From Thermasporomyces sp040195635 (GTDB taxonomy: Bacteria; Actinomycetota; Actinomycetes; Propionibacteriales; Actinopolymorphaceae): 64,000 bases of DNA. Shown here piece by piece: positions 37,372-47,200 of this stretch. Where the stretch lies: the NCBI RefSeq assembly GCF_040195635.1, contig NZ_JBEFTX010000011.1, forward strand, positions 124,001-188,000, read 5' to 3'. Below the pieces are notes generated by a model, which saw only the letters and a list, made by a program, of their open reading frames with translations, was not told where the DNA came from and did not search any database. The position numbers were made by a program, and so were the translations under genes. Position 1 is the first letter of the stretch; each line of letters begins with the position of its first letter.

Positions 37372-38092
37372 TTACCCCGCGAGCGCCGCGAGCAGATCGG
37401 CGGGAGCGGTGAGAGCCGGAAAGCCCTGCGTACGCGCGACCGCCTTCCGGCGTACCTCCGTCGGCCAACGGTTGACGTGCCACCGCGCCGCGAACGCCCG
37501 CATGCCAACCGCCGCAGCGCCCGCCAGTTCGTCGCTCCCACCGTCACCGACGAAGACGCACGCCTCCGCGGGCACGCCGAGACGCTCGCACGCCAGCAGG
37601 TAGACGGCAGGGTCGGGTTTCGCCACGCCCACGTCGTAGGAGAACACGACGGAGTCGATGCGGCGGGCGAGCGGACTCGACGGCCAGCCCTCGACCTCTT
37701 CCACCGAGCAGTTGCTGACCAGTCCGAGCCGAAAGCCGGCCCTCGCGAGCTGGTCGAGGGTGTGCAGCACCGCCGGATCGACGCAACGGAGGACCGAGGC
37801 TTTCGCGGCTGTGCGTTCGGCGGCGAGTTCCTCGATCCGCGCCCGCACCTCGGCGCCGGGCCGACACCCGCTGCGTACGCATGCCTCCGCGAGGACGTCC
37901 TCGAACGCGAGGCGCCGGGTCATCCGCTCGTGCTTGCGTGCCCGCCACAGGGAGTCGAACAGGCCCCGATCGATGCCGAGCCGGTCCGCGGGCATACGAC
38001 CGGACGCCGTTCCACCGACGACGAGATCGACCTCCGTGACCAGCGGACAGGTCGAAGACCACCGCCGCGCCCTGGGCCCGGCGAGCGTTCAT
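37372..38092 (-). pseudogene. HAD hydrolase frameshifted in motif I
   Basis: The ATG at 38092, overlapping the upstream PTH2 gene stop (ATGA), opens MNARRAQGAAVVFDLS, a HAD start. Within about 15 bases the frame is lost: the DNA after GACCTGTCC reads straight into GCTGGTCACGGAG. A few bases corresponding to the usual GT of the FDLxGTLVTEV motif appear missing. The other frame then gives a complete remainder (VDLVVGGTASGRMPADRLGI, LVSNCSVEEVEG, GVAKPDPAVY, CVFVGDGGSDELAGA). A protein starting at the internal Met (37995) would lack the nucleophile Asp. It is either a recent inactivation or a sequence error. Confidence 0.75.
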
Positions 38093-38880
38093 GGGCGCAG
38101 GGACGCGAGTTCGGCGAACGTCGACGCGCACGTGTGTGTGCCCGGCTCGACCTCGGTGTAGCCCGCGTCGGTGACCAGCGCCGCCTCGACCTCGCCCCCG
38201 ACGACGCCGCGCCACGTCTCTCGCGTCGCCTCGACGATCCGCAGCGGGAAGCCGGCGTCGACCCAGCCGAAGACCCGCTCCGCGTCGAGCTCGAGCAGGC
38301 CGAGCTGCGCCGCATGTCCCACCTGCGCGCACGCCTTGCCGGTCGACATCGCCAGCCGGGGCGCCAACACGATCGTCAACGTCGGACCGCCGGCCGCCTC
38401 CGCCCCCACGTCCTCGAGCGGGAAGCGGCCGGGAGACCGGTCAGGATCGACGTCCAGGTCGAGCCCCTCCACCTGGAGCTTTCCCACCGGCGGCGGGACA
38501 TCCGACACCGGATGCGGCAGCAGCGCGCGGACCTCGGCGTCGTCCACCGTCGCCGTCACGCCCGGCAGCGCGGCGACGTCGAGCCATCGCGAACCCCGCG
38601 CGCGGCGTACGACCTTGCGGATCCGGCCGTCCGCCCAGCGCTGGAGTGGCTCGTGCCACGGGCAGTCCGGCGTGGCGGCGGGATCGGCCAGGAGCCGGAC
38701 GACCGCCAGTGCAGAGGCGTACATCGCCTGCTGGTGCGAGGGCGTCCGCTCCCGCTCGACCCGGACGACAATGGGCAGCGACCACGGCTCGGCGTCGTCG
38801 CGCGCGGCCCGCGCGCGCCACGCCTGCGTCCGCCAGTGGGTACGCCAGAAACGGACGGCGGCCCGCTGTTCCTCGGTCAT
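38089..38880 (-). CDS. PTH2-type aminoacyl-tRNA hydrolase domain protein
   Basis: 263 residues. The C-terminal half carries the PTH2 pattern: LAMSTGKACAQVGHAAQLGLLEL (helix with catalytic Lys/His) and EVEAALVTDAGYTEVEPGTHTCAS (the DAG-T-x-x-x-PG strand). PTH2 enzymes release peptidyl-tRNA in archaea and eukaryotes. In actinobacteria this fused form is found but its role is unclear. The N-terminal 130 residues (TEEQRAAVRFWRTHWRTQAW) are family-specific. The internal ATG 38880, preceded by AGAGG, was chosen over the ATG at 38910. It couples to the broken HAD gene. Confidence 0.8.
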   Translation of the reverse strand: MTEEQRAAVRFWRTHWRTQAWRARAARDDAEPWSLPIVVRVERERTPSHQQAMYASALAVVRLLADPAATPDCPWHEPLQRWADGRIRKVVRRARGSRWLDVAALPGVTATVDDAEVRALLPHPVSDVPPPVGKLQVEGLDLDVDPDRSPGRFPLEDVGAEAAGGPTLTIVLAPRLAMSTGKACAQVGHAAQLGLLELDAERVFGWVDAGFPLRIVEATRETWRGVVGGEVEAALVTDAGYTEVEPGTHTCASTFAELASLRP

Positions 38881-39008
38881 GGCGTACCTCTTCGGTGAGG
38901 GGACCCTCATTCACTAGGTTCATGCGATGGGACCCCTCCGAGGGCAGTCCCGACAGGTGCTAGCCAACCACGTGTGCCGACCACCGCCGCCACCGAGAGG
39001 GAACGCAG

Positions 39009-39749
39009 ATGAACGACCGACCGGGCGAGCTCCTTCCGCTTCCGGACGACTGGCAGCGCTGCCTCGCGATCGTCGCCCACCCCGACGACCTCGAGTACGG
39101 GACGGCCAGCGCCATCGCCGGCTGGACCGCCGCCGGCCGCGATGTTGCGTACGTCCTGGTCACCAGGGGTGAGGCCGGGATCGACGGGCTCCCACCGCAG
39201 CAGGCCGCCGCGCTCCGCGAACGCGAGCAGCGCGCCAGCGCGGCCGCCGTCGGAGTCTCGGAGGTGGAGTTCCTCGACCACCAGGACGGCGTCATCACCG
39301 AGGGCCTCAGGCTGCGTCGCGACCTGACGAGGGCGATCCGCCGGCACAAGCCCGAGCTGGTCGTGACGCTCAACCACCGCGACACGTGGGCACCCGGCGC
39401 ATGGAACACCCCCGACCACCGTGCGGTCGGCCGGTCGGTCCTCGACGCCACTGGTGACGCCGGCAACCGCTGGATCTTTCCTCAGCTGGTCGAGGAGGGC
39501 TACGAACCATGGGCCGGGGTGCGCTGGGTGGCGGTATTCGCCTCGCCCGAGCCCTCCCACGCCGTCGACGTGACGGACACACTCGAGGCCGGGGTGCGTT
39601 CCCTGGCCGAACACCGTGCCTACATCGAGGCGCTCACGTCCCAGGACCCGACGGACTACGCCAGGGAGATGCTGACGAGGAACGCCCGTGCGGTGGGCGA
39701 GCGGTTCAGTGGCCGGTTGGCGGCGGCGTTCGAGCTGTTTCCCCGCTGA
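39009..39749 (+). CDS. PIG-L/LmbE-family deacetylase
   Basis: 246 residues. The zinc motif AIVAHPDDLEYGTASAIA, TRGEAGIDG and the late NTPDHRAVGRSVLDA (His ligand) are all intact. Families of this fold deacetylate GlcNAc-linked substrates such as mycothiol precursors (MshB/Mca). The particular substrate is not indicated. A good GAGAGGGAAC lies before ATG 39009. The 3' end overlaps the opposite-strand unknown gene by about 44 bases. Confidence 0.87.
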   Translation: MNDRPGELLPLPDDWQRCLAIVAHPDDLEYGTASAIAGWTAAGRDVAYVLVTRGEAGIDGLPPQQAAALREREQRASAAAVGVSEVEFLDHQDGVITEGLRLRRDLTRAIRRHKPELVVTLNHRDTWAPGAWNTPDHRAVGRSVLDATGDAGNRWIFPQLVEEGYEPWAGVRWVAVFASPEPSHAVDVTDTLEAGVRSLAEHRAYIEALTSQDPTDYAREMLTRNARAVGERFSGRLAAAFELFPR

Positions 39750-40221
39750 CACTGCGCAGGGCGGCGACGGCGGCAGCCAGCCGTGCGTCCCGCGTCGGGC
39801 TGCCCGGGCGCGCTTCGGCGACGAACTCGACCAGGTGCCGGCGCGGCCCCGAGTCGAGGTCCGCCGGATCGAGCCCCGCCGCCAGCAACGCACGGGTGAG
39901 GTCGGCCGGCATCGACCGGCCGCGGGTACTCGCGGGAAGGACGAGGGTTCCACGCCAGTGGTCGGGAAGCTCCGGCTGGCCGGGCAGCGGGTTCACGATG
40001 GTGACGTCGTCGAGGGTCAGGACGCGGACCTGCACCGACACCTGGCTTCGGGCGTACTCGACACCCGGCTCCCATGCCCCGGCCAGCACCAGCTTGGCGG
40101 CCCGGTAGCTGTCGTACCCGCTGATCCGCTCGTCGAGAACGTAGCTGCGGAGGCCGTCGTGGTCCTCCCGATGTCCTCGGACCGCCATCGTCCTCGGCGT
40201 ACGCGCAGCCACCCGCGTCAT
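39706..40221 (-). CDS. Unknown protein coupled to a radical SAM gene
   Basis: 171 residues, no recognised family. It has a beta-rich middle (VSVQVRVLTLDDVTIVNPLPGQPELPDHWRGTLVLP) and Pro/Arg-rich ends. The start overlaps the stop of the radical SAM gene as ATGA, so the two are made together, suggesting a dedicated partner or substrate-handling protein. The last 15 codons overlap the PIG-L gene on the other strand, which leaves the true stop uncertain only if the sequence there has an error. Confidence 0.6.
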   Translation of the reverse strand: MTRVAARTPRTMAVRGHREDHDGLRSYVLDERISGYDSYRAAKLVLAGAWEPGVEYARSQVSVQVRVLTLDDVTIVNPLPGQPELPDHWRGTLVLPASTRGRSMPADLTRALLAAGLDPADLDSGPRRHLVEFVAEARPGSPTRDARLAAAVAALRSVSGETARTPPPTGH

Positions 40222-41312
40222 CGGCTCGGCCCCGTGAGCGGCAGCCCGGCGTACGTCGTGTACCAGAGCGGCCGGTAGCAGCGCCAGCGCTCCGGTACGA
40301 GTCTGCTGACGCTGCCGCGGTCCTCGACCTCCCGCCGGATCCGGAGGTAGTACGACAGGTCCGTCGCGTCCGGCGACCGCAGGACGTCCATCAGCGGGGT
40401 GTGCGACTGGTAGACCTGGATCGAGGGGAAGACGCTCACCTGTGGCAGCAGCCGTCGCAGGAAGTCGCGCATCTCGACGTACGGATCAAGACCCACCACA
40501 TAGGTGAACGACGTGTCGAGCCCGGCGGAGCGCGCCCTCGCGAGCAGCGCCGGCATCTCCTCCGGGCGCAGGCTGGCCTTGCTCTCCTTGAGCAGGATGT
40601 CGCGCCGGGAGGTGCACTCCGCGGTGAGGTAGAGCAGGAACGGACCCACCTCGCGGGCGATCGCGTCGAACGCCTCCTGGCTGCGCAGCACCGAGCTGAG
40701 CAGCCCGATCCGGGGGTGGATGCCGTGGTCGGAGAGAACCCGCCGGACGGTACGCAGATGATCGAGCGCCGCGGCCTCGGTGTGGAAGCAACCGGTGGAG
40801 ATCGTGACCTCGGTCAGGTCCGCGAGCGACCCGCCGGGCGGCAGTTCGGCCGCGAGACCGGCGAGGAGGGCCGCGATCTCGTCGTCGAGCCGCAGGCGCG
40901 GGTCAACCGCGTCCTCGAGCGTCGTGGGACAGAACGCGCATCCGGTGCAGCGGCTGCGGGAGTTGGGGTTCAGGGTCGCGGCGCGCCAACGTTCACCGTC
41001 CCAACAGCGTAGGTAGCCGGGCACCGCGTCGTCGGCGACCACCCGTTCGACGTCGGCCACCGTGCGCCCCTCGACCACGAGTACGTCGCCGACGAGTTCG
41101 AAGGGCGAATCCGGGCGCCCGGACGGTACGACGATGAGACGCGGTTCCGGCTCGGTCGGCAGGCGAAGGTCGATCCGGACGCGGGAGCCCGCGGGTGTGC
41201 GGATCCCGTAGACGTTGAGGGCGATGAGCAGCAGGTCGGCCCAGGGGACGTCGTAGTCCGAGGCGAGAGATTCCCAGCGGGCGAGTGCGGTGGAGTCCAC
41301 CGTGGCGGTCAT
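40218..41312 (-). CDS. Radical SAM protein with CX2CX2C cluster motif
   Basis: 364 residues. NPNSRSRCTGCAFCPTT near residue 118-134 is the iron-sulfur motif, read as C-x2-C-x2-C; the canonical spacing is C-x3-C-x2-C. The DNA was rechecked and the spacing is real. Downstream strands (LTEVTISTGCFHTEAAALDHL, GPFLLYLTAECTSRRDILLKESKASL, IQVYQSHTPLM) fit the radical SAM barrel. The N-terminal 100 residues are a separate domain. GGGAGCAGGAG precedes ATG 41312. The reaction is unknown; it could modify a peptide, a cofactor or a tRNA. Confidence 0.8.
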   Translation of the reverse strand: MTATVDSTALARWESLASDYDVPWADLLLIALNVYGIRTPAGSRVRIDLRLPTEPEPRLIVVPSGRPDSPFELVGDVLVVEGRTVADVERVVADDAVPGYLRCWDGERWRAATLNPNSRSRCTGCAFCPTTLEDAVDPRLRLDDEIAALLAGLAAELPPGGSLADLTEVTISTGCFHTEAAALDHLRTVRRVLSDHGIHPRIGLLSSVLRSQEAFDAIAREVGPFLLYLTAECTSRRDILLKESKASLRPEEMPALLARARSAGLDTSFTYVVGLDPYVEMRDFLRRLLPQVSVFPSIQVYQSHTPLMDVLRSPDATDLSYYLRIRREVEDRGSVSRLVPERWRCYRPLWYTTYAGLPLTGPSR

Positions 41313-41557
41313 CGCTCCTGCTCCCTTTCCGGCCGAGTCAACGGCTCTCCGATCAACCGCGCGTTTCCCGCATCCCGATGCCCGCCCCGAGGAACGCTGT
41401 TTGTCCAAACAGTCCCATAGACGTCGCCGAGCATCCATTTCGTTCCATAGATGACGGAAATCCAGACATTCCCACCATGCGACGAAAGGCGTGGCACAGT
41501 GGGTGGGTTCCTGTCGTACGCAGTGCAGTGGTGCGCTGGCCCCGCGGATGGACCGGA

Positions 41558-42034
41558 TCACGCGTCCGAGGGGCCCGTTCGCCGGGACGCTCGGAGCCCG
41601 CCGGGGGCGGCGCCGTCCCTGGGGGGAAGTGCGCAGGCCGGCGTACCGCCCGGCAGTCGGTACCGGTTCACGGCGATGACGCGGTAGACCAGCTGGGCGA
41701 GCCAGCGGAACGGCGGAATCCGGATCACGGCACCGGGTACCAGCCACATGCCACCCGCATCGAGCAGGAGACCGGCGATCGCCTGGGCGCCCCCATCGAT
41801 CCGGCCGTCAGGACCGATCCACACCACTTCGTGCTCGGCCTGCGTACGCGTGACGCCCAGGGCGGCGAGGTCAACGCGCTGCCAGGGCACGACGTCGGCA
41901 CAGGTGGGGATCCACCGCTTGATCAGCTGTGCGCTGCGGGTGCAGAACCCGCAGTCACCGTCGAAGAGAAAGGTCGGCAACGGGTCGGCACCGCGATCGC
42001 GAGGTCCCACGTCTCCATGGTCCCTGATCGCCAC
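41558..42034 (-). CDS. DCC1-like thiol-disulfide oxidoreductase (DUF393)
   Basis: 158 residues. LPTFLFDGDCGFCTRSAQLIKRW carries the C-x-x-C of the DCC1 family and WLVPGAVIRIPPFRWLAQLVYRVIAVNRYRLP the conserved C-terminal part. These are small thioredoxin-like oxidoreductases. The GTG at 42034 was used; a shorter start is possible. The neighbours do not indicate a pathway. Confidence 0.82.
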   Translation of the reverse strand: MAIRDHGDVGPRDRGADPLPTFLFDGDCGFCTRSAQLIKRWIPTCADVVPWQRVDLAALGVTRTQAEHEVVWIGPDGRIDGGAQAIAGLLLDAGGMWLVPGAVIRIPPFRWLAQLVYRVIAVNRYRLPGGTPACALPPRDGAAPGGLRASRRTGPSDA

Positions 42035-42096
42035 AAATCTGGCACGCCTGGAGCGACAGGCGGGACGGGCAACGACGCGTCAGTGCACCACTCGCG

Positions 42097-42534
42097 TCAC
42101 CGCCCGCGTGCGTCCGCGGTGTCGAGGGAGAGAACCGCGAAGACGGTGGTCGTGTCCGGCTCTCGGCGTACGCCCCAGTTCTCGGCCAGTTGGTCGACGA
42201 TGGCAAGGCCCCGGCCGCCGAGGGCCGAGGCGGGAAGGTCCAGGTTGCGCGGGTACGTCGCACCCCCTCCGTCGGTGACGGCCACCTCCAGTTCGGCCGA
42301 CCGCCGCGTCCAGCGGACCCGTAGCGTCCCCGCGGGCAGCGGGCGGGCATGCCGAAGGGCGTTGCCGACGAGTTCGCTCAGGACGATGAGTGCGTCATGG
42401 GCATCCTCGGGGGAGACGCCGGCGAGCCGCAGGTCTGCACCAAGCCTGCGCCGGGCCCTGCGCGCACTCGCCACCTCGAAGGGCAGCATCAACGCCGTGG
42501 AAGTCGCCGAACTCTCGACGGGAGCCACAGTCAC
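42097..42534 (-). CDS. RsbW-like HATPase (anti-sigma regulatory kinase)
   Basis: 145-residue GHKL-type ATP-binding domain: ELVGNALRHARPLP (N box), VAVTDGGGATYPR and ALGGRGLAIVDQLAENWG (G box). Stand-alone proteins of this type bind sigma factors or anti-anti-sigma proteins, or act as switch kinases in streptomycete-like regulation. The GTG at 42534 was chosen, since GAAGGAG lies six bases before it. No partner sigma factor is in the window. It is divergent from the mycP gene. Confidence 0.85.
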   Translation of the reverse strand: MTVAPVESSATSTALMLPFEVASARRARRRLGADLRLAGVSPEDAHDALIVLSELVGNALRHARPLPAGTLRVRWTRRSAELEVAVTDGGGATYPRNLDLPASALGGRGLAIVDQLAENWGVRREPDTTTVFAVLSLDTADARGR

Positions 42535-42804
42535 GCCTTCTCCTTCGACCTCCGCTCGCGACACCCTGACAACGCACGAACCTGCGCAGGCATGACGCTT
42601 TGCTTCCCTTCCTGGCACGTTGGGAAACACTTCGACCATGGCCGGGGCCGTCCAGGGGAGGACAGGGCCCGAGGTCCCCTGTCGGTCCCACCATGTCGAA
42701 CCTTCGCCCGCCGACCTGGTTTCCCACGCGGCCGGAACTGGACGCTTCACCAGTGGCTACCGCCGATCCGGCGCATCCACCCAATCCGGGTACTCTCGCC
42801 CACT

Positions 42805-44142
42805 GTGAGGTGCGCGAGAAAGCAATCGACCCGAGCGGCCGGCTTCCTCCTGGCGCTTGTAGCCGTCGCCGCGCTGCCCGCCGCTCCCGCCCTGGCAGGG
42901 CCCGCCCAGCCCACCTCAACGGTGGCGCGGGCGCCGGGCGCCGTCGAGGCCGGCGCCGGATTGCCCCGTGCCCCCATCCGCCGCGGTCAGCTCGCCGAAC
43001 TCTGTCAACAGCAGCCGCGCCCGAGCAACTCGATCGCGGAGACGCCCTGGGCGCAGGCGCGGCTGCAGTTCGACCGCGTGCACACCTTCGCGACCGGTCG
43101 CGAGGTCACCGTCGCCGTGGTCGACACCGGCGTGTGGGCGTCCCACCCGCAACTCAACGGCCCTGAGCTCGACGGTGGCGTGGTCGACCAGGACAACGGA
43201 GGGAGCCTTGTCGGGGACGGCGTGTCGGCCACGGTGGACTGCGACGGACACGGCACCCTCATCGCCGGCATCATCGCGGCCCGCCCGGCCGACGACACGA
43301 ACTTTCAGGGCATCGCACCCTTCGCCAAGATCCTGCCGGTCCGGGTGACGAACTCGCTCGACGAGGGATCGGCGGGCACGCTGGCCGACGGGATCAACTA
43401 CGCCGTCGACCAGGGTGTCGACATCATCAACGTCTCCGTCCTCGCCGACAACGAGTTCCCCGCGTTGGTCGATGCCATCAAGCGGGCCCTGGACAACAAC
43501 ATCGTCGTGGTCACGGCGGCCGGCAACACCGGCGCCGAAGACAACGCCAAGAGGTGGCCCGCCGAGCTCGCCCGCAAGCCGGGCTTCGAAGGCCTCATCG
43601 TCGTGGGTGCGACGAACCAGGACGGCACGCTGGCACCGTTCACCACCACCTCGGTCCCTGCCTCCGTGGCCGCGCCGGGCGTGGGGGTCACGGGACCCGC
43701 TCCGATCCAGGGTCATACCCGCAACGACAACGACGGGACCAGCTTCGCCGCACCGTTCGTGTCAGGGACGGCGGCGCTGGTGCTGGAGGCGTACGACAAG
43801 CAGCTCACGCCGCTCCAGGTGAAGCGCCGGCTGCAACTCACGGCCGACCACCCCGGAGCCGACCTGCCGGCCGAAGGCCTCGGATATGGCGTCGTCAACC
43901 CCTACGAAGCCGTCACCGCCATCCTGCCGGAGTCGAGCTCGGCCCCCGCGACACCTGAGGCCGGGATCAAGCCGCTTGCCGCAGACACGGGTCCGGACAC
44001 CACGGCCCGCGACGTCGCCCTCATCGTGAGCGGAACCGCCGTCGGCCTTGCCGTCATCACGCTCGGCGCGGTCGCGACCTACCGGCGCGGCCGCGACCGC
44101 AGCTGGCAGCCGAGCCAGGAACGACCGCAGACCCAGACCTGA
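42805..44142 (+). CDS. mycP: Mycosin-type subtilisin protease (T7SS)
   Basis: 445 residues, membrane-anchored subtilisin of the ESX secretion system. A signal peptide (GFLLALVAVAALPAAPALA), the inserted pre-catalytic region, and catalytic Asp (VTVAVVDTGVWASHPQL), His (CDGHGTLIAGI) and Ser (GTSFAAPFVSGTAAL) with oxyanion Asn (TAAGNTGAE) are present, ending in one membrane helix (VALIVSGTAVGLAVITLGAVATY) and a basic tail. In mycobacteria MycP stabilises the membrane complex. GTG 42805 lies eight bases after a TACTCT box, so the transcript may be leaderless. The gene converges on eccC. Confidence 0.92.
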   Translation: MRCARKQSTRAAGFLLALVAVAALPAAPALAGPAQPTSTVARAPGAVEAGAGLPRAPIRRGQLAELCQQQPRPSNSIAETPWAQARLQFDRVHTFATGREVTVAVVDTGVWASHPQLNGPELDGGVVDQDNGGSLVGDGVSATVDCDGHGTLIAGIIAARPADDTNFQGIAPFAKILPVRVTNSLDEGSAGTLADGINYAVDQGVDIINVSVLADNEFPALVDAIKRALDNNIVVVTAAGNTGAEDNAKRWPAELARKPGFEGLIVVGATNQDGTLAPFTTTSVPASVAAPGVGVTGPAPIQGHTRNDNDGTSFAAPFVSGTAALVLEAYDKQLTPLQVKRRLQLTADHPGADLPAEGLGYGVVNPYEAVTAILPESSSAPATPEAGIKPLAADTGPDTTARDVALIVSGTAVGLAVITLGAVATYRRGRDRSWQPSQERPQTQT

Positions 44143-44270
44143 CGCGAAACCGCACCCGCCGAACCCGAGCCCCCGACCGGCACCCAGCATGAAAGCCGCG
44201 GCGGGGCGACGACAGGCGACGCCGCTCCCGCCGACGGCGCGCGCCCTCCTTGGTCCGCCCCGTGGCGCGC

Positions 44271-47200
44271 TCAGCGCTCCTTCGCGATGTAGGCCGTCTG
44301 GATCAGCTTGGTGCCGAAGCGGCGGCTGACCAGCGTGCCTCGTCCGGGCGGGAGCGGTGCGCCCCGGACACCGCCCCACAGCTGACCTTCCTCCCGGTTA
44401 CCGGACATGATCAGACCCGGGTTGCCCATGTCGCGGATCCGCTGCACGACCGGGTCGTACATCGACCGGCCGGCACCGCCGAACCCACGCGCGATGATCA
44501 CATGCAGACCGATGTCGCTCGCCTGGCTCACGAGGTCGGCGATCGGGGCGAGCGGGTTGCCGGACGACGTGGCGACCAGTTCGTAGTCGTCGACGATGAT
44601 GTAGAGGTCCGCACCCGTCCACCACGACCGGTTACGCAGCTGGTCGGGCGTCACGTCCGGCCCGGGCAGCCGCTTGCGCAGCGCCGCACCGACATCCTTC
44701 AGCAGAGAGGTCGCCGCATCGGACGACGCGGCGTACCCGATCAGGTGGTCACCGCTCACCGAGTCCAGCAACGAACGCCGGTAGTCGACGATGATGAGCC
44801 GCGCCTGCTGGGGGGTGTTCCGCGCCACGACACCACGGGCGATGACATCGAGCAGGTTGGACTTGCCGCACTCCGTCGCGCCGAACACGACGAGGTTCGG
44901 CTCGTCGGCCGGGTCGAGATAGACGGGAGCGAGCTCGTCCTCGTCGATGCCGATGGGTACGCCGGGACGCACGTCGGCACCCACCGTCGGCAACGTCTCG
45001 AACGGCAGCTCCTCGGGCAGCAGCCGGACCGGAGGTGCGGGCGGGCCCTGCCACGCCTGGGAAACCGCGTCACACATCGCCTTGACCCCGTCGGCAAGGA
45101 GCTCCGGGTTGGACTCACCGTCGATCCGTGGCAGTGCGGACAGGAAGTGCAGCTTCTCCGGCGACAACCCGCGCCCCGGCCGGTTGGCTGGGACGTTGAC
45201 GGCGGCCTTTCGGTCGATCTCAGAGTCGTACGGGTCACCGACCTTGAGCTCCAGCCGGGTCTGGATGAGGTCCTTGATCGCCATCCGGAACTCCGACCAC
45301 TTGTTCGCCGTGGCGATGAGGTGGATGCCGAAACCGAGACCACGCGCGGCGATCTGGGTCAACGTCGCCTCGATCGCCTCGTGCTCACCGCGCACGGTGC
45401 CCCAGCCGTCGACGACGAGGAAGACGTCGGAGGCGAACCGGTCCGGTGCGATCCGACCCTCGCGGCGCAACCGCCGGTAGGTGGCGATGGAGTCGACACC
45501 AGCGTCGGTGAACGCCCGCTCACGCTGCTCCAGCAGTGTCGTCATCTCGCCGACCGTGCGCCGGATGGCATCGGCGTCGAGCCGGGTCGCGACGCCACCC
45601 ATGTGCGGCAGGCCCAGCATCGATGGCAGCGTGCCACCACCGAAGTCGAGGCAGTAGAACTGCACCTCGTCGGGCCGGTGGGTCAGGGCGTACGACGCGA
45701 TCAGGCTCCGCAGCAGCGTGCTCTTGCCGCTCTGCGGACCTCCCGCGATGCCGACGTGCCCGCCCGCGCCGGACAGGTCCAGCCACATCGGGTCACGCCG
45801 CTGGTAATAGGGCTTGTCGACCAGCGCCACCGGCGCGGCCATCGTGCCGCGCCCCTCCCACTTCACGGTGAGGCCGTGCTCCTCGGTGACCTCGAGCGGC
45901 CCGGGAAGAAGCTGGTCGAGCGTCGCGGACTCGTTGAGCGGTGGGAGCCACACCTGGTGGGCGGAGCGACCCATGCGTTGGAGCTGTTCGACCACCAGGT
46001 CGACGAGGACCTTCGGCTCGTGCATCACCTGCGTCTGGGCGATGATCTGGGTCTGCGTCTCGTCGAGCTCGGGTTCGGCCGGGACCTCGACGATGTTGGG
46101 TTCGACGTAGTCGGTGGTGTAGGCCGTGATCTGCGGCATCCAGCGCCGCTCGCCCGGCTTGGCCGGCTTCTTCTGGGCGGCCGCTGCCAGGCTGGGAGGT
46201 TGGTAGATGCCACCGACGTAACAGGCCTTGAACCGGACGAGCCCCTCCGTACCGACCTTGAGGTAGCCGCCACCGGGCTCACGCGGAAGTTCGTACGCGT
46301 CGGGCACACCCAGCACGACCCGGCTCTCACCGGCGGAGAAGGTCCGCAGACCGACCCGGTAGGACAGGTGGGTGTCGAGGCCGCGCAGCTTGCCCTCCTC
46401 CAGTCGCTGCGAGGCCAGCAGCAGGTGGACGCCGAGGCTTCGACCCAGCCGGCCGATCATCACGAACAGCTCGATGAACTCCGGCTTCGCCGACAGCAGC
46501 TCGCTGAACTCGTCGACCACGATCCACAGCGTCGGCATCGGGTCCAGCGGCTTGCCCTTGGCGCGATCCTCTTCGTAGTCGCGCAGCGAACCGTAGTTAC
46601 CGGCGTCGCGGAGCAGTTCCTGCCGGCGGTTCATCTCACCGGCGAGGGCGTCCTGCATCCGGTCGACCAGGATCAGCTCGTCCTCGAGGTTGGTGATGAC
46701 CGCCGACACGTGGGGCAGGCTGTCGAGCCCGAGGAACGTCGCACCACCCTTGAAGTCGACCAGCACGAGGTTGAGGTAGTCGGGCGAGTGGGTGACCGCG
46801 AGACCGAGGACGAAGGTACGCAGCACCTCGGACTTCCCGGATCCGGTGGCGCCGATGACCAGGCCGTGTGGCCCCATGCCGCCCTGCGCCGACTCCTTGA
46901 TGTCGAGCTCGACGGGCTGGCCTTCTGGGGTGAGGCCGAACGGCACCCGCAGCCGCTCGTGCCGGGGCCGTGGCTTCCACACGACCTCAGGGTCGAGCTG
47001 GTACGCGTCGGGGATGTTCAGCAGGCTCATCAGCTCGAGCTCGTGCTGGGCCTGCTCCTCCTCGACCTCTTCCTCCTCCTCGACCGCCACCGAGCCGCCG
47101 GCCTGGACCGACCTGAGCGGTGCCAGCTGCCGCGCGAAGGACTCGGTTTGCGCGATCGTGAACTCGTCCGGACGCCCGAGCTGGCTCTCGTGCTGCGTAC

